From Marinilongibacter aquaticus (GTDB lineage Bacteria > Bacteroidota > Bacteroidia > Cytophagales > Spirosomataceae), in assembly GCF_020149935.1 (NCBI RefSeq), contig NZ_CP083757.1, positions 744,001 to 808,000 of the forward strand: 64,000 nucleotides of DNA. Direction: 5' to 3'. The notes beneath the pieces were generated by a model that saw nothing but the letters and a program-made list of their open reading frames with translations, was not told the origin of the DNA and made no database searches. This document shows positions 43,980-52,134 of this stretch, piece after piece. How positions within the stretch are numbered: position 1 is the stretch's first letter; every line of letters starts with the position of its first letter. Position numbers and translations under genes: made by a program.

Positions 43980-43989
43980 GACTTAAGTC
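43980..43989. promoter_or_regulatory. Palindrome at the predicted start site of the recombinase gene
   Basis: GACTTAAGTC is a perfect 10 bp palindrome. It lies 6 bp beyond the -7 element (minus direction), where transcription should begin, and 13 bp before the recombinase ATG. An arm of it (AAGTCT) repeats in inverted form as AGACTT at 44013-44018, between the -7 and -33 elements. Confidence 0.45.
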
Positions 43990-43995
43990 TTTATG

Positions 43996-44024
43996 CAAAT
44001 CTAACCAAGCCTAGACTTTACAAA
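43996..44024 (-). promoter_or_regulatory. Promoter of the recombinase gene, with both -7 and -33 elements
   Basis: On the minus strand TTTG (44024-44021), a 17 bp spacer and TAGATTTG (44003-43996) match the Bacteroidota consensus TTTG-N17-20-TAnnTTTG. This is the best full promoter match that I found in the window. Confidence 0.65.
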
Positions 44025-44035
44025 AAACTTTAAAT

Positions 44036-45253
44036 CTACTTTTTTTGCGAAACCGTCTTTTCTCCGACACTTTTCGCGATATGCCAGGCCGCTGTCCAAG
44101 CCGCTTGAAAGTTAAAACCGCCAGTTAGAGCATCGATATTCAATATTTCGCCAGCCATGTACAAATTTTCAAATTCCTTCAGCCCAAAGCATTCGGAATC
44201 AATTTGATGCAGCTCTACCCCACCCGCCGTTACGAACTCTTCTTTGAAAGTACTTTTCCCCACCACCTTGAATTGTGCCCCTTTCAAGAATTGATTCAAG
44301 GCCTTTTTGTGTTTTTTGCCCGTCTCCGACCAATTTTGGTATTCGCCAATCGCATTTTTATCGCAGACATACTCCCAAAAACGTTTGGTGACAAAAGGTG
44401 GAACCGTATTCCGTACTTTCTTTTTGGGACTTGTTTCTTGTTGTGCCTGCCAAAAAGCATTGAGCTTTTCAAGCGGAACATCCTGAAGCCAATCCACTTG
44501 AATATCGAATTGGTAGTTCTTTTCGTGCAAAGCCAAAGCCCCAAAGGCAGAAAGTTTCAAAACCGCAGGGCCCGAAAAACCCCAATGGGTAATCAGCAAA
44601 GGACCTTCAGAGCGAAAGCCAGGCATTTTCAAAGCCGCTTTTTCAAAACTGATGCCCGCCAAAGCATGCAATTCTTTATCCTCGATTTGAAAAGTAAAAA
44701 GTGAGGGCACTGGTGCGGCAATCTCGATTCCCATTTTAGCCAAACGGTCCCAAATTCGCTTTTCGCTACCCGTCGCCAAAACCAAATTGTGTGCGGTGTA
44801 ATTTCCTTGTTCTGTTTCAACGAGCCAATCTTCGCCCTCTTTGCTGAAATCCACCACTTTGGAAGAAAGCTCGAGCTGCACAGATTTGGTCCGCATTTCT
44901 CTCAAAAAACAATCGATAACACTTTGCGAAGAGTCGGAAACTGGAAACATTCGGCCATCGCTCTCTGTTTTGGTTCGCACTCCCCGTTTTTCAAACCAAT
45001 TTACCGTATCTGTGGGATTAAACCTTTTGAACGGCTCCAGCAAAAACGAGCTCCCGCGAGGATAAGATTGGCAAAGTACTTCAGGATCGAAGCAATGGTG
45101 AGTCAGGTTGCAGCGTCCTCCACCCGAAACCTTGACTTTCTGTAAAGGCCTTCGGTCCTTTTCAAGAATGAGTACTTTAAAATTTGAAGGGACATTCAAA
45201 GCCGTAAAAAAACCAGCGGCTCCACCGCCGACAATAATCAGATCGTATTTCAC
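44036..45253 (-). CDS. BaiN/HI0933-like NAD(P)/FAD-dependent oxidoreductase
   Basis: The 405-residue protein starts VKYDLIIVGGGAAGFF, the FAD Rossmann motif, with VKVSGGGRCNLTH, the HI0933 signature, and TGGFNFQAAWTAAWHIA at the C-terminus. It belongs to the flavoprotein family that includes BaiN. The reaction is unknown. GTG at 45253 lies 1 bp after the stop of the upstream lipoprotein gene and gives the standard N-terminus; a GTG at 45298 is further upstream but overlaps that gene by 44 bp. Confidence 0.9.
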   Translation of the reverse strand: MKYDLIIVGGGAAGFFTALNVPSNFKVLILEKDRRPLQKVKVSGGGRCNLTHHCFDPEVLCQSYPRGSSFLLEPFKRFNPTDTVNWFEKRGVRTKTESDGRMFPVSDSSQSVIDCFLREMRTKSVQLELSSKVVDFSKEGEDWLVETEQGNYTAHNLVLATGSEKRIWDRLAKMGIEIAAPVPSLFTFQIEDKELHALAGISFEKAALKMPGFRSEGPLLITHWGFSGPAVLKLSAFGALALHEKNYQFDIQVDWLQDVPLEKLNAFWQAQQETSPKKKVRNTVPPFVTKRFWEYVCDKNAIGEYQNWSETGKKHKKALNQFLKGAQFKVVGKSTFKEEFVTAGGVELHQIDSECFGLKEFENLYMAGEILNIDALTGGFNFQAAWTAAWHIAKSVGEKTVSQKK

Positions 45254-45254
45254 T

Positions 45255-45725
45255 TTATTGGGGCAAATGCTTTTCGGCAAAAGCCAGTCTTTGTTCACGG
45301 AGCAAAGTAATTAATTTTTCGATGCCTTCTACTTCATGCCCATATTCAAAGGTGACACGGTGGTTTTTCACGCCAGAGCTAATTTCAATATATTCCGCTC
45401 CACCGTCGGCACAATCGGGACAACCGTAAACCGAATTCAATTTGAAAAAAGTATCCAAATCCACTTCGGCCAATATCTCTTCCCAATCGTCTTTATTCAG
45501 TTGATCGGTATAGGATTTAGACTTCGCATCACGTACATTGAAAAACTCCATTTCGATATTTTGCGAGGCATCTGTCAATCGCATTTCCTGCATACAATAG
45601 CCCAAACAGAAACCAAAAGATGACCCGCTGACGACCTTCAGCCCTCCATCGGCCTCGACAGGAGACGAAGTACAAGCCAAAAAGATTGTGGAAAAGAAAG
45701 CCAAAACGAAACCAATTTTCCTCAT
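45255..45725 (-). CDS. Cysteine-rich uncharacterised lipoprotein
   Basis: The 156-residue protein has a lipobox FLAC (C18). Four further cysteines are arranged as FCLGYC and CPDC, a pattern suggesting two disulfides or a metal site. The sequence between is polar with acidic stretches. I cannot name the family; it is loosely like DUF6438 proteins. It is immediately followed by the BaiN-like gene on the same strand, so the two are probably co-transcribed. Confidence 0.65.
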   Translation of the reverse strand: MRKIGFVLAFFSTIFLACTSSPVEADGGLKVVSGSSFGFCLGYCMQEMRLTDASQNIEMEFFNVRDAKSKSYTDQLNKDDWEEILAEVDLDTFFKLNSVYGCPDCADGGAEYIEISSGVKNHRVTFEYGHEVEGIEKLITLLREQRLAFAEKHLPQ

Positions 45726-45779
45726 TTAGAATTCACATTTTTGTACTCCAAAGATGCAAACAAAAGAAATTTAGTTGGA

Positions 45780-47897
45780 ATGCTCAACACATCACAAATC
45801 CGTTTTATTCAATCCGAAATCAACCAGTCGACACAAGCCATTCAACAGGTTATTCAATTGTTGGAAGAAGGAGCGACAGTACCGTTCATTGCCCGATATC
45901 GAAAAGAGAAAACCGAAGGCATGGATGAAGTGCAGATTCAACACATAAAAAAGAGTTTCGAAAAATTCATTGAAGCCGACAAAAGAAGAGAAGCCATCAT
46001 TTCTTCCATTGAAGAACAAGGCAAAATGAATCCCGAATTGCTGAAAGCATTGAAAAACGCTTTGCACCTTTCTGAACTTGAAGACCTTTATTTGCCCTAC
46101 AAGCAAAAAAGAAAAACACGGGCCACCATGGCCAAAGAAAAAGGGCTTGAGCCTTTGGCCGACCGCATTTTTGCCCAAAACGTGAGCAACTTGAATGCAT
46201 TGGCCGAGACTTTCATCAACGAAGAAGTGCCGAACCTCGACGAAGCTCTACAGGGAGCCCGCGACATCATCGCCGAACGCATAAACGAAGACATTAAAGC
46301 CCGAAACAGTGTACGAAAAGCGTTCAACCACGATGCTCTGCTCGAAAGCGTGGTGAAAAAAGGAAAAGAAAAAGAGGGCGAAAAATACGCCGACTATTTC
46401 GATTACGCCGAAAGCCTGAAACACATTCCATCGCACCGATTATTGGCCATTCGCCGAGGTGAAAACGAAGGCTTTTTGAAAGTAAAAATCACCGTGGACG
46501 ACGACGAGGCTATCAATCAACTGGAAAGGTTGTATGTGAAAGGCTCGACCGCCTGCCGCGAACAAATCGAATTGGCGATATCCGATGCCTACAAAAGACT
46601 GCTGTACTCTTCTGTGGAAAATGAATACGCAGGTTTGAGCAAAGACAAAGCAGACGACGAAGCCATTTCTATCTTTACCAAAAACTTGCGTCAATTGCTA
46701 CTTTCGGCCCCTTTGGGCCAAAAACGTGTATTGGCTATCGATCCCGGATTTCGTACAGGTTGCAAAACCGTTGTATTGAGCGAAGTGGGCGATCTGCTTT
46801 TCGATACCGTGATTTACCCCACTCACAAAATTGCAGAAGCCGAAAAAGCAGTTCGGGAGCTGGTAAAGAAGTACAAAATTCAGGCCATAGCAATTGGCAA
46901 CGGTACCGCAAGTAGAGAAACCGAACAATTCGTAAAAGGCTTAAATCTGGAATTGGAAAACGGTGTTTTCGTGGTTTCCGAGCAAGGTGCCTCCATTTAT
47001 TCGGCATCGAGTATTGCCCGTGAAGAGTTTCCAGACAAAGACATTACCGTGCGTGGAGCCGTTTCCATTGGCCGTCGCCTGAAAGACCCTTTGGCCGAAT
47101 TGGTAAAAATCGACCCCAAATCGATCGGTGTTGGTCAATATCAGCACGATGTCAATCAAAAAACCTTGAAAGAAAGTTTGGATACCGTAGTGGAAAGCTG
47201 CGTAAATGCCGTAGGTGTGGAATTGAATACGGCCTCTGAACACCTGCTGAGTTACGTATCGGGTTTGGGGCCCAGCTTGGCCAAAAACATTGTGCTTTAC
47301 AGAAGCGAAAAAGGGAAATTCAAATCGCGGAAAGAATTGTTGAAAGTGCCGAGACTCGGCGGAAAAGCCTTTGAACAAGCGGCTGGCTTTCTGCGTATCC
47401 ATGGAGCCAAAAATATGCTCGACAATACCGCGGTACACCCCGAACGCTACGATTTAGTGAAAAAAATTGCCCAAGATCAAAAGGTCGAAATTCTAGATCT
47501 GATAGGAAAAGAAAGTTTGCGAAAGCGTGTAGACCTTAAGAAATATGTCTCTGAAGATGTGGGCTTGCCCACTTTGAACGACATCATGGAAGAACTTGCC
47601 AAACCCGGTCGCGACCCAAGAGAACAGCTCGAGGCCTTCGAATTTGGCAATGTGCATAAAATAGAAGACCTGAAAACAGGCATGACTTTGCCCGGTATCG
47701 TCACAAACATTACGGCTTTCGGCTGTTTTGTAGACATCGGTGTTCACCAAGATGGCCTTGTGCACATTTCGCATTTGGCCAATAAATTTGTGAAAGATCC
47801 GAATGATGTGGTTCAAGTGCATCAAAAAGTACAGGTAAAAGTGTTGGAAGTGAACGCCAGTAGAAAACGCATTTCGTTGAGCATGAAAGACGCCTAA
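45780..47897 (+). CDS. tex: Tex-family RNA-binding transcription accessory protein
   Basis: The 705-residue protein (ATG at 45780) matches Tex: an N-terminal helical domain (QLLEEGATVPFIARYRKEKT), YqgF/RNase H-like domain (VLAIDPGFRTGCKTVVL), helix-hairpin-helix region (GPSLAKNIVLYRSEKG, LLKVPRLGGKAFEQAAGFLRI) and a C-terminal S1 domain (about 635-703, GIVTNITAFGCFVDIGVHQDGLVH). Tex acts in transcription and RNA metabolism. An upstream TTG at 45741 is not needed. It is divergent from the lipoprotein gene. Confidence 0.96.
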   Translation: MLNTSQIRFIQSEINQSTQAIQQVIQLLEEGATVPFIARYRKEKTEGMDEVQIQHIKKSFEKFIEADKRREAIISSIEEQGKMNPELLKALKNALHLSELEDLYLPYKQKRKTRATMAKEKGLEPLADRIFAQNVSNLNALAETFINEEVPNLDEALQGARDIIAERINEDIKARNSVRKAFNHDALLESVVKKGKEKEGEKYADYFDYAESLKHIPSHRLLAIRRGENEGFLKVKITVDDDEAINQLERLYVKGSTACREQIELAISDAYKRLLYSSVENEYAGLSKDKADDEAISIFTKNLRQLLLSAPLGQKRVLAIDPGFRTGCKTVVLSEVGDLLFDTVIYPTHKIAEAEKAVRELVKKYKIQAIAIGNGTASRETEQFVKGLNLELENGVFVVSEQGASIYSASSIAREEFPDKDITVRGAVSIGRRLKDPLAELVKIDPKSIGVGQYQHDVNQKTLKESLDTVVESCVNAVGVELNTASEHLLSYVSGLGPSLAKNIVLYRSEKGKFKSRKELLKVPRLGGKAFEQAAGFLRIHGAKNMLDNTAVHPERYDLVKKIAQDQKVEILDLIGKESLRKRVDLKKYVSEDVGLPTLNDIMEELAKPGRDPREQLEAFEFGNVHKIEDLKTGMTLPGIVTNITAFGCFVDIGVHQDGLVHISHLANKFVKDPNDVVQVHQKVQVKVLEVNASRKRISLSMKDA

Positions 47898-47990
47898 AGC
47901 GGCCAAAACTTGACTTTGGGAATAGTTTTTGCTATATTCTTCTAACGCGGCACTGAAAAAGCCGTGATTAAAACCTAAAACACAATATTT

Positions 47991-48275
47991 ATGAACAAGA
48001 ATGAAGTGAAGAACGAAGCAAAACGTGCAATTGATGAAATTTTTGAGAAAATTGACGAATTGAATCAAAGAAAAGAAGAAGTCAAAGAAGAGCTGAAAAA
48101 AGATTACGAGCAGAAAATCGAAGAGCTGAAAGCGAAAAAAAGTGATCTGGAAACCAAATATGAAGCTCTGGAAAAAGCCTCTGACGACAAGCGTAAAGAA
48201 ATGAAAGTTTCTTTTGACGAGGCCATGAGCTCTTTCAAAGAAGGCTTTTCAAGTTTGGCCTCCATGTTTAAGTAA
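47991..48275 (+). CDS. Small charged coiled-coil protein
   Basis: The 94-residue protein is nearly all charged helix: runs of E and K spaced as heptads (IDEIFEKIDELNQRKEEV, EELKAKKSDLETKYEALEKA) make a long coiled coil to about residue 80. The C-terminus is amphipathic (FKEGFSSLASMFK). No signal, no membrane segment and no recognised family. It has its own terminator directly after and a 93 bp gap before it, so it looks like a separate, expressed gene. It could be a stress or structural protein; this is inference. Confidence 0.65.
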   Translation: MNKNEVKNEAKRAIDEIFEKIDELNQRKEEVKEELKKDYEQKIEELKAKKSDLETKYEALEKASDDKRKEMKVSFDEAMSSFKEGFSSLASMFK

Positions 48276-48295
48276 AATTTAAAAGATGTAAATTT

Positions 48296-48328
48296 AGCGG
48301 TTCGCCAACAAGCGAACCGCTTTTTTTG
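48296..48328 (+). terminator. Strong terminator after the coiled-coil gene
   Basis: A ten-base perfect stem AGCGGTTCGC / GCGAACCGCT with a CAACAA loop is followed by seven T. Confidence 0.92.
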
Positions 48329-48347
48329 TACCCAAAAATCCAGAATC

Positions 48348-49661
48348 TTGAACAAACTGAAATACGTCTGGGAAAAAGTAAATGCCAGTTTTTGGTTCAT
48401 TCCTTTGCTTTTCATTTTTGCCGGAATTTTCGCTGCCGCATTGGGCCTATACCTCGATCGCGAAATCAATCTGTCGCTCTCCGAGGAATACAATTTTTTG
48501 TTCTCTTTCAATGCCGATTCGGCACGCAGCATTCTATCGACGATCTCTGGAGCCATGATCGGTGTGGCGGGCACCGTCTTTTCCATTACACTGGTGGCCC
48601 TCACTTTGGCCTCTTCCAGTTTCGGCTCGCGGTTGTTGCGAAATTTCATGTACGACAAACTCAACCAAGTGGTCCTGGGGACCTATTTGGCCACGTTTTT
48701 ATACTGTTTGCTTATTCTCAACGCCGTGCACGATGGCGAGGACTTTCATTTCATTCCCGAGATTTCAGTTTTTGTGGCCATTCTTTTTGCGGTCTTCAAT
48801 ATCATTTTGCTCATCGTTTTTATTCATCATATTGCCGTGAGCATACAATCGGACCAAATTATTTCGAACATCACAAAATTGCTCAATACCCAAATCGAAA
48901 AGCATTTGAACCGTGAAGACGAGCTAAAAATGGATGCCCATTTCGATCTGGAAAAAGTGAAATACAATTTTTGCAACGGTATCCCATCTGAACAACCCGG
49001 CTATATTCAATCGATAAACTACAAAGCCCTTCGGGAGTTGGCCGCTGAAAGCGACATCTTGATACGCCTCGATTTACGAGCAGGACATTTCGTGACCGAG
49101 GGCGGACTGCTTTGCAAAATCTGGAGCAAAAATCAATTAAATCCAGATTTGGTGCTGGATATAAACAAAACCTGCATAGTGGGCAACCAAAGATCGGCCA
49201 TTCAGGATATCGAATTTATGGTGCACCAACTGGTTGAAATTGCCTGTCGTGCCCTTTCTCCCGGAATCAACGACCCGTACACCGCCATTGCCTGCATCGA
49301 TAACCTGACCGCCTCTTTGGGCAAATTAAGCCGCATGCATTTTCATTCGGGACATTATTTCGACGAAAAGCAAACCTTACGCTTGAGCAGCAAAGAGCTG
49401 CATTTCGAGGGTATATTGGACACCGCCTTTCACCAAATCCGGCAGAATGGGAAGCAGAATCCACCGATTTTAATTCGCCAAATGGAATCTTTGCTCACCA
49501 TTGTCGAAATGAACGAAAATCCAGATTACCGATTGGCTTTGGAAAAACATGCAGAAGTTTTACACAATACGGCCAAGAGGAATTTCGAAGAGCCCGTCGA
49601 TTTAGCCGACTTCAAGAAAATTTACAATCAATTCCCAAAAAGCAAACCTTCGACAAAATAA
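48348..49661 (+). CDS. DUF2254 membrane protein, TTG start
   Basis: The 437-residue protein matches DUF2254: an N-terminal helix (FWFIPLLFIFAGIFAAAL), the ARSILSTISGAMIGVAGTVFS block, two more membrane helices, then a soluble part with YIQSINYKAL and the conserved SPGINDPYTA motif. Function is unknown. The start is TTG at 48348, 20 bp after the previous terminator; the next in-frame ATG would remove the first helices. It is followed 28 bp later by the CDF gene, which has its own -7 element. Confidence 0.85.
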   Translation: MNKLKYVWEKVNASFWFIPLLFIFAGIFAAALGLYLDREINLSLSEEYNFLFSFNADSARSILSTISGAMIGVAGTVFSITLVALTLASSSFGSRLLRNFMYDKLNQVVLGTYLATFLYCLLILNAVHDGEDFHFIPEISVFVAILFAVFNIILLIVFIHHIAVSIQSDQIISNITKLLNTQIEKHLNREDELKMDAHFDLEKVKYNFCNGIPSEQPGYIQSINYKALRELAAESDILIRLDLRAGHFVTEGGLLCKIWSKNQLNPDLVLDINKTCIVGNQRSAIQDIEFMVHQLVEIACRALSPGINDPYTAIACIDNLTASLGKLSRMHFHSGHYFDEKQTLRLSSKELHFEGILDTAFHQIRQNGKQNPPILIRQMESLLTIVEMNENPDYRLALEKHAEVLHNTAKRNFEEPVDLADFKKIYNQFPKSKPSTK

Positions 49662-49664
49662 GCT

Positions 49665-49672
49665 TAACTTTG
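49665..49672 (+). promoter_or_regulatory. -7 element for the CDF transporter
   Basis: TAACTTTG matches TAnnTTTG, lying right after the DUF2254 stop codon and 17 bp before the ATG at 49690. Confidence 0.5.
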
Positions 49673-49689
49673 CATTCGGATTTGCAGCA

Positions 49690-50559
49690 ATGGAAACAGG
49701 GAAAGAGGTAGTAAAAACATCGATTTATAGCCTGATAGGCAATTTTCTTTTGGCTTTGGTTAAATTCTTCTCGGGGTATTTTGGCCACTCCTACGCCTTG
49801 ATTGCCGATGCCATCGAATCGACCACAGATGTATTTTCCTCACTCATGATTTTGTTGGGTTTGCGGTATGCTCACAAACCAGCCGATGAGAATCACCCTT
49901 ATGGGCACGGCAAGATTGAACCCCTTATCACCTTTTTGATCGTGGTCTTCCTGATTGTTTCAGCTACCATCATCGCCTACGAAAGTATTCTGCACATTCT
50001 TACCCCCCACAAAAGCCCCGCTCCGTGGACCTTGCTGGTTTTGGGGCTCATCATCGTTTGGAAAGAAATCGCCTACCGATTGGTTTTAAAAAAAGGAAAA
50101 GAAACCAACAGCAGTGTGTTGCAGGCCGAAGCCTGGCATCACCGCAGCGACGCCATCAGTTCGGTAACGGCCTTTGTTGGCATTTCGATCGCCCTCATTT
50201 TTGGAAAAGGCTACGAAACCGCCGATGATTGGGCAGCTTTGGTGGCTTCAGTTCTGATCTATTACAACAGCTTCTTGATTTTCCGTCCGGCTTTGGGCGA
50301 GATTTTGGATGAAAACCGATACGACGATTTAATTCAGGAAATAAGGGTTTGGGCGAAAGAAGTGGACGGCATTCTGGATACAGAGAAATGCTTGATTCGC
50401 AAAAACGGCACTCAATACCATGTCGATTTACACGCCATAGTGGACGGTAAAATAAGCGTAAAAGCTGGACATGACCTGGCCCATAAACTAAAAGATCATC
50501 TGATGGAAGCCAACCCAAACTTGGCAGACATCCTGATTCACATAGAGCCCAACGAATAA
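49690..50559 (+). CDS. Cation diffusion facilitator family metal exporter
   Basis: The 289-residue protein has about six membrane segments, the transmembrane metal site ADAIESTTD in helix 2, the HHRSDAIS site in helix 5, and a short cytoplasmic C-terminal domain with H-x-D-x-H (QYHVDLHAIVDG). CDF proteins export Zn, Fe, Co or Mn in exchange for protons. The metal cannot be told from the motif alone. Length is normal. Confidence 0.93.
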   Translation: METGKEVVKTSIYSLIGNFLLALVKFFSGYFGHSYALIADAIESTTDVFSSLMILLGLRYAHKPADENHPYGHGKIEPLITFLIVVFLIVSATIIAYESILHILTPHKSPAPWTLLVLGLIIVWKEIAYRLVLKKGKETNSSVLQAEAWHHRSDAISSVTAFVGISIALIFGKGYETADDWAALVASVLIYYNSFLIFRPALGEILDENRYDDLIQEIRVWAKEVDGILDTEKCLIRKNGTQYHVDLHAIVDGKISVKAGHDLAHKLKDHLMEANPNLADILIHIEPNE

Positions 50560-50612
50560 AATCCGTCCCTGAAAAAAGCAGACTTGCCGTAAAATAAACC
50601 ATTCTCTTTGGG

Positions 50613-50620
50613 TAAATTTG
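50613..50620 (+). promoter_or_regulatory. -7 element for the sulfatase gene
   Basis: TAAATTTG matches TAnnTTTG, 43 bp before the ATG at 50664. Confidence 0.45.
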
Positions 50621-50663
50621 GAAGCCTTATAGCTTTTTGGAACAACCCTTTAATCGAAACAAC

Positions 50664-52049
50664 ATGCGGTGCCGAATCTTTTCTATCGCCCTCATTCTCT
50701 CTTCTCTTTTTGCCTTTGCCCAACACGATAAACCCAATATCGTACTGATCAATGTTGACGATCTGGGTTGGCGAGACTTGGGTTTTATGGGCAGTAAGTA
50801 CTACGAAACGCCCAACATAGATCGCTTGGCAAAAGAAGGTATGCGGTTTATGAATGGCTATGCTGGGGCATCGAACTGTGCCCCCAGTAGAGCTTGCCTG
50901 CTCACTGGGCAATGGTCGCCTAGGCACGGTATCTACACAGTGGGCAGCTCTGAAAGAGGAGCTTCGAAAGACCGCAAACTGATTCCCACTCAAAACACCA
51001 TTTACCTCGAAAAGCGTTTTCGTACATTTCCCGAAATGTTACACAACTCTGGTTACCAAACCATCATCGCCGGAAAATGGCATGTAAGCGAAAATCCAAC
51101 GGATTTTGGTTTCGATATCAACATTGGCGGCAGTCGGGCGGGGCATCCGAAAAGTTACTTTCCACCTTATGGAAACGTGGCATTGGAACCCAATTCACCC
51201 GATCAAAACCTCACCGATTTGATCATGGACAAGACTTTGGAAGTCATCGGCAAAGTGGAATCACCCTTTTTCCTTTATTACGCCTCTTATGCTGTGCACT
51301 CCCCTATCCAGCCAGAGAAAGATCTGCTCGATAAATACCAAAAAAAGGAGGGTTGGAACGGCCAAGAAAATGCACAATACGCCACAATGGTCGAAAATAT
51401 TGATCAGAATATCGGTCGTTTGATCGATGGCTTAAAGTCCAAAGGCCTCTACGAAAACACGCTTATTGTGTTTACCAGTGACAATGGAGGCGTTTTTGGC
51501 ATTACGAACATGAAACCGCTGCGGGCTGGAAAAGGCAGCTATTACGAAGGCGGAATCCGTGAACCTTTTGTCTTTGTTTGGCCAAAACACATTGAGCCGA
51601 ATACCGTCAATCAATCTTTAATGACCAACCTCGACCTCTTCCCTACATTTTTGGCCGCTGTAGGAATCGATCAAAATGGACTGGTTTTAGATGGTGAAAA
51701 CCTTCTGCCTGTACTTTTGGGTAAAGAACTGCGAACAGACCGCAGCTTGTTTTGGCATTTCCCCGTTTATCTTGAAGCCTACCAGAAAAACAATGCCGAA
51801 AACCGTGATCCCGTATTTCGTACACGTCCGGGTTCGGCCATTCGCAAAGGCTCTTGGAAATTGCATTATTATTTTGAAGACAAGGGTATTGAATTGTACA
51901 ATTTGAGCCAAGACATTGGCGAAAAAAACGATTTGGCTGAAAGTAACCCCGAAAAACGCGAAGAGCTTTTACGCGAACTCAAACAATGGTGGAGCGATAC
52001 GCAAGCCCCAATTCCTCAGACTTTAAATCCCGAATTTCAAGCTAAGTAG
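50664..52049 (+). CDS. Type I sulfatase, secreted
   Basis: The 461-residue protein has a signal peptide (IFSIALILSSLFAFA), the metal site VDDLGW at 31-36, and the sulfatase signature CAPSR with C72, the residue converted to formylglycine, followed by TGQ. It then shows the usual GKWH (near 128-131), DNGG and RPGSAIRKG stretches. It hydrolyses a sulfate ester of a glycan or other organic sulfate. Activity requires an anaerobic sulfatase-maturating enzyme or FGE, which is not in this window. An earlier in-frame start at 50637 lies before the signal and is not used. Confidence 0.92.
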   Translation: MRCRIFSIALILSSLFAFAQHDKPNIVLINVDDLGWRDLGFMGSKYYETPNIDRLAKEGMRFMNGYAGASNCAPSRACLLTGQWSPRHGIYTVGSSERGASKDRKLIPTQNTIYLEKRFRTFPEMLHNSGYQTIIAGKWHVSENPTDFGFDINIGGSRAGHPKSYFPPYGNVALEPNSPDQNLTDLIMDKTLEVIGKVESPFFLYYASYAVHSPIQPEKDLLDKYQKKEGWNGQENAQYATMVENIDQNIGRLIDGLKSKGLYENTLIVFTSDNGGVFGITNMKPLRAGKGSYYEGGIREPFVFVWPKHIEPNTVNQSLMTNLDLFPTFLAAVGIDQNGLVLDGENLLPVLLGKELRTDRSLFWHFPVYLEAYQKNNAENRDPVFRTRPGSAIRKGSWKLHYYFEDKGIELYNLSQDIGEKNDLAESNPEKREELLRELKQWWSDTQAPIPQTLNPEFQAK

Positions 52050-52089
52050 TGCGAACCTGCTCATTGAATAAATTTCTTTCGATTGCTTT

Positions 52090-52111
52090 TATGTAACCAA
52101 ATAGTTACATA
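52090..52111. promoter_or_regulatory. Operator overlapping the SRPBCC-ArsR promoter
   Basis: TATGTAAC (52090-52097) and GTTACATA (52104-52111) form a perfect 8+8 inverted repeat with a 6 bp spacer, of the type bound by ArsR-family winged-helix dimers. Its right arm shares bases with the -7 element at 52110-52117, so binding would block transcription. Confidence 0.7.
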
Positions 52112-52117
52112 TTTTTG
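52110..52117 (+). promoter_or_regulatory. -7 element for the SRPBCC-ArsR operon
   Basis: TATTTTTG matches TAnnTTTG, 17 bp before the ATG at 52135. It overlaps the ArsR-type operator. Confidence 0.55.
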
Positions 52118-52134
52118 AGTCAAAATTTAGCAAA

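Noticed and set aside
43109-44036. Integron or prophage around the tyrosine recombinase.
   Set aside because: No attC-like repeats, cassettes, phage genes or change in gene style are seen around it.
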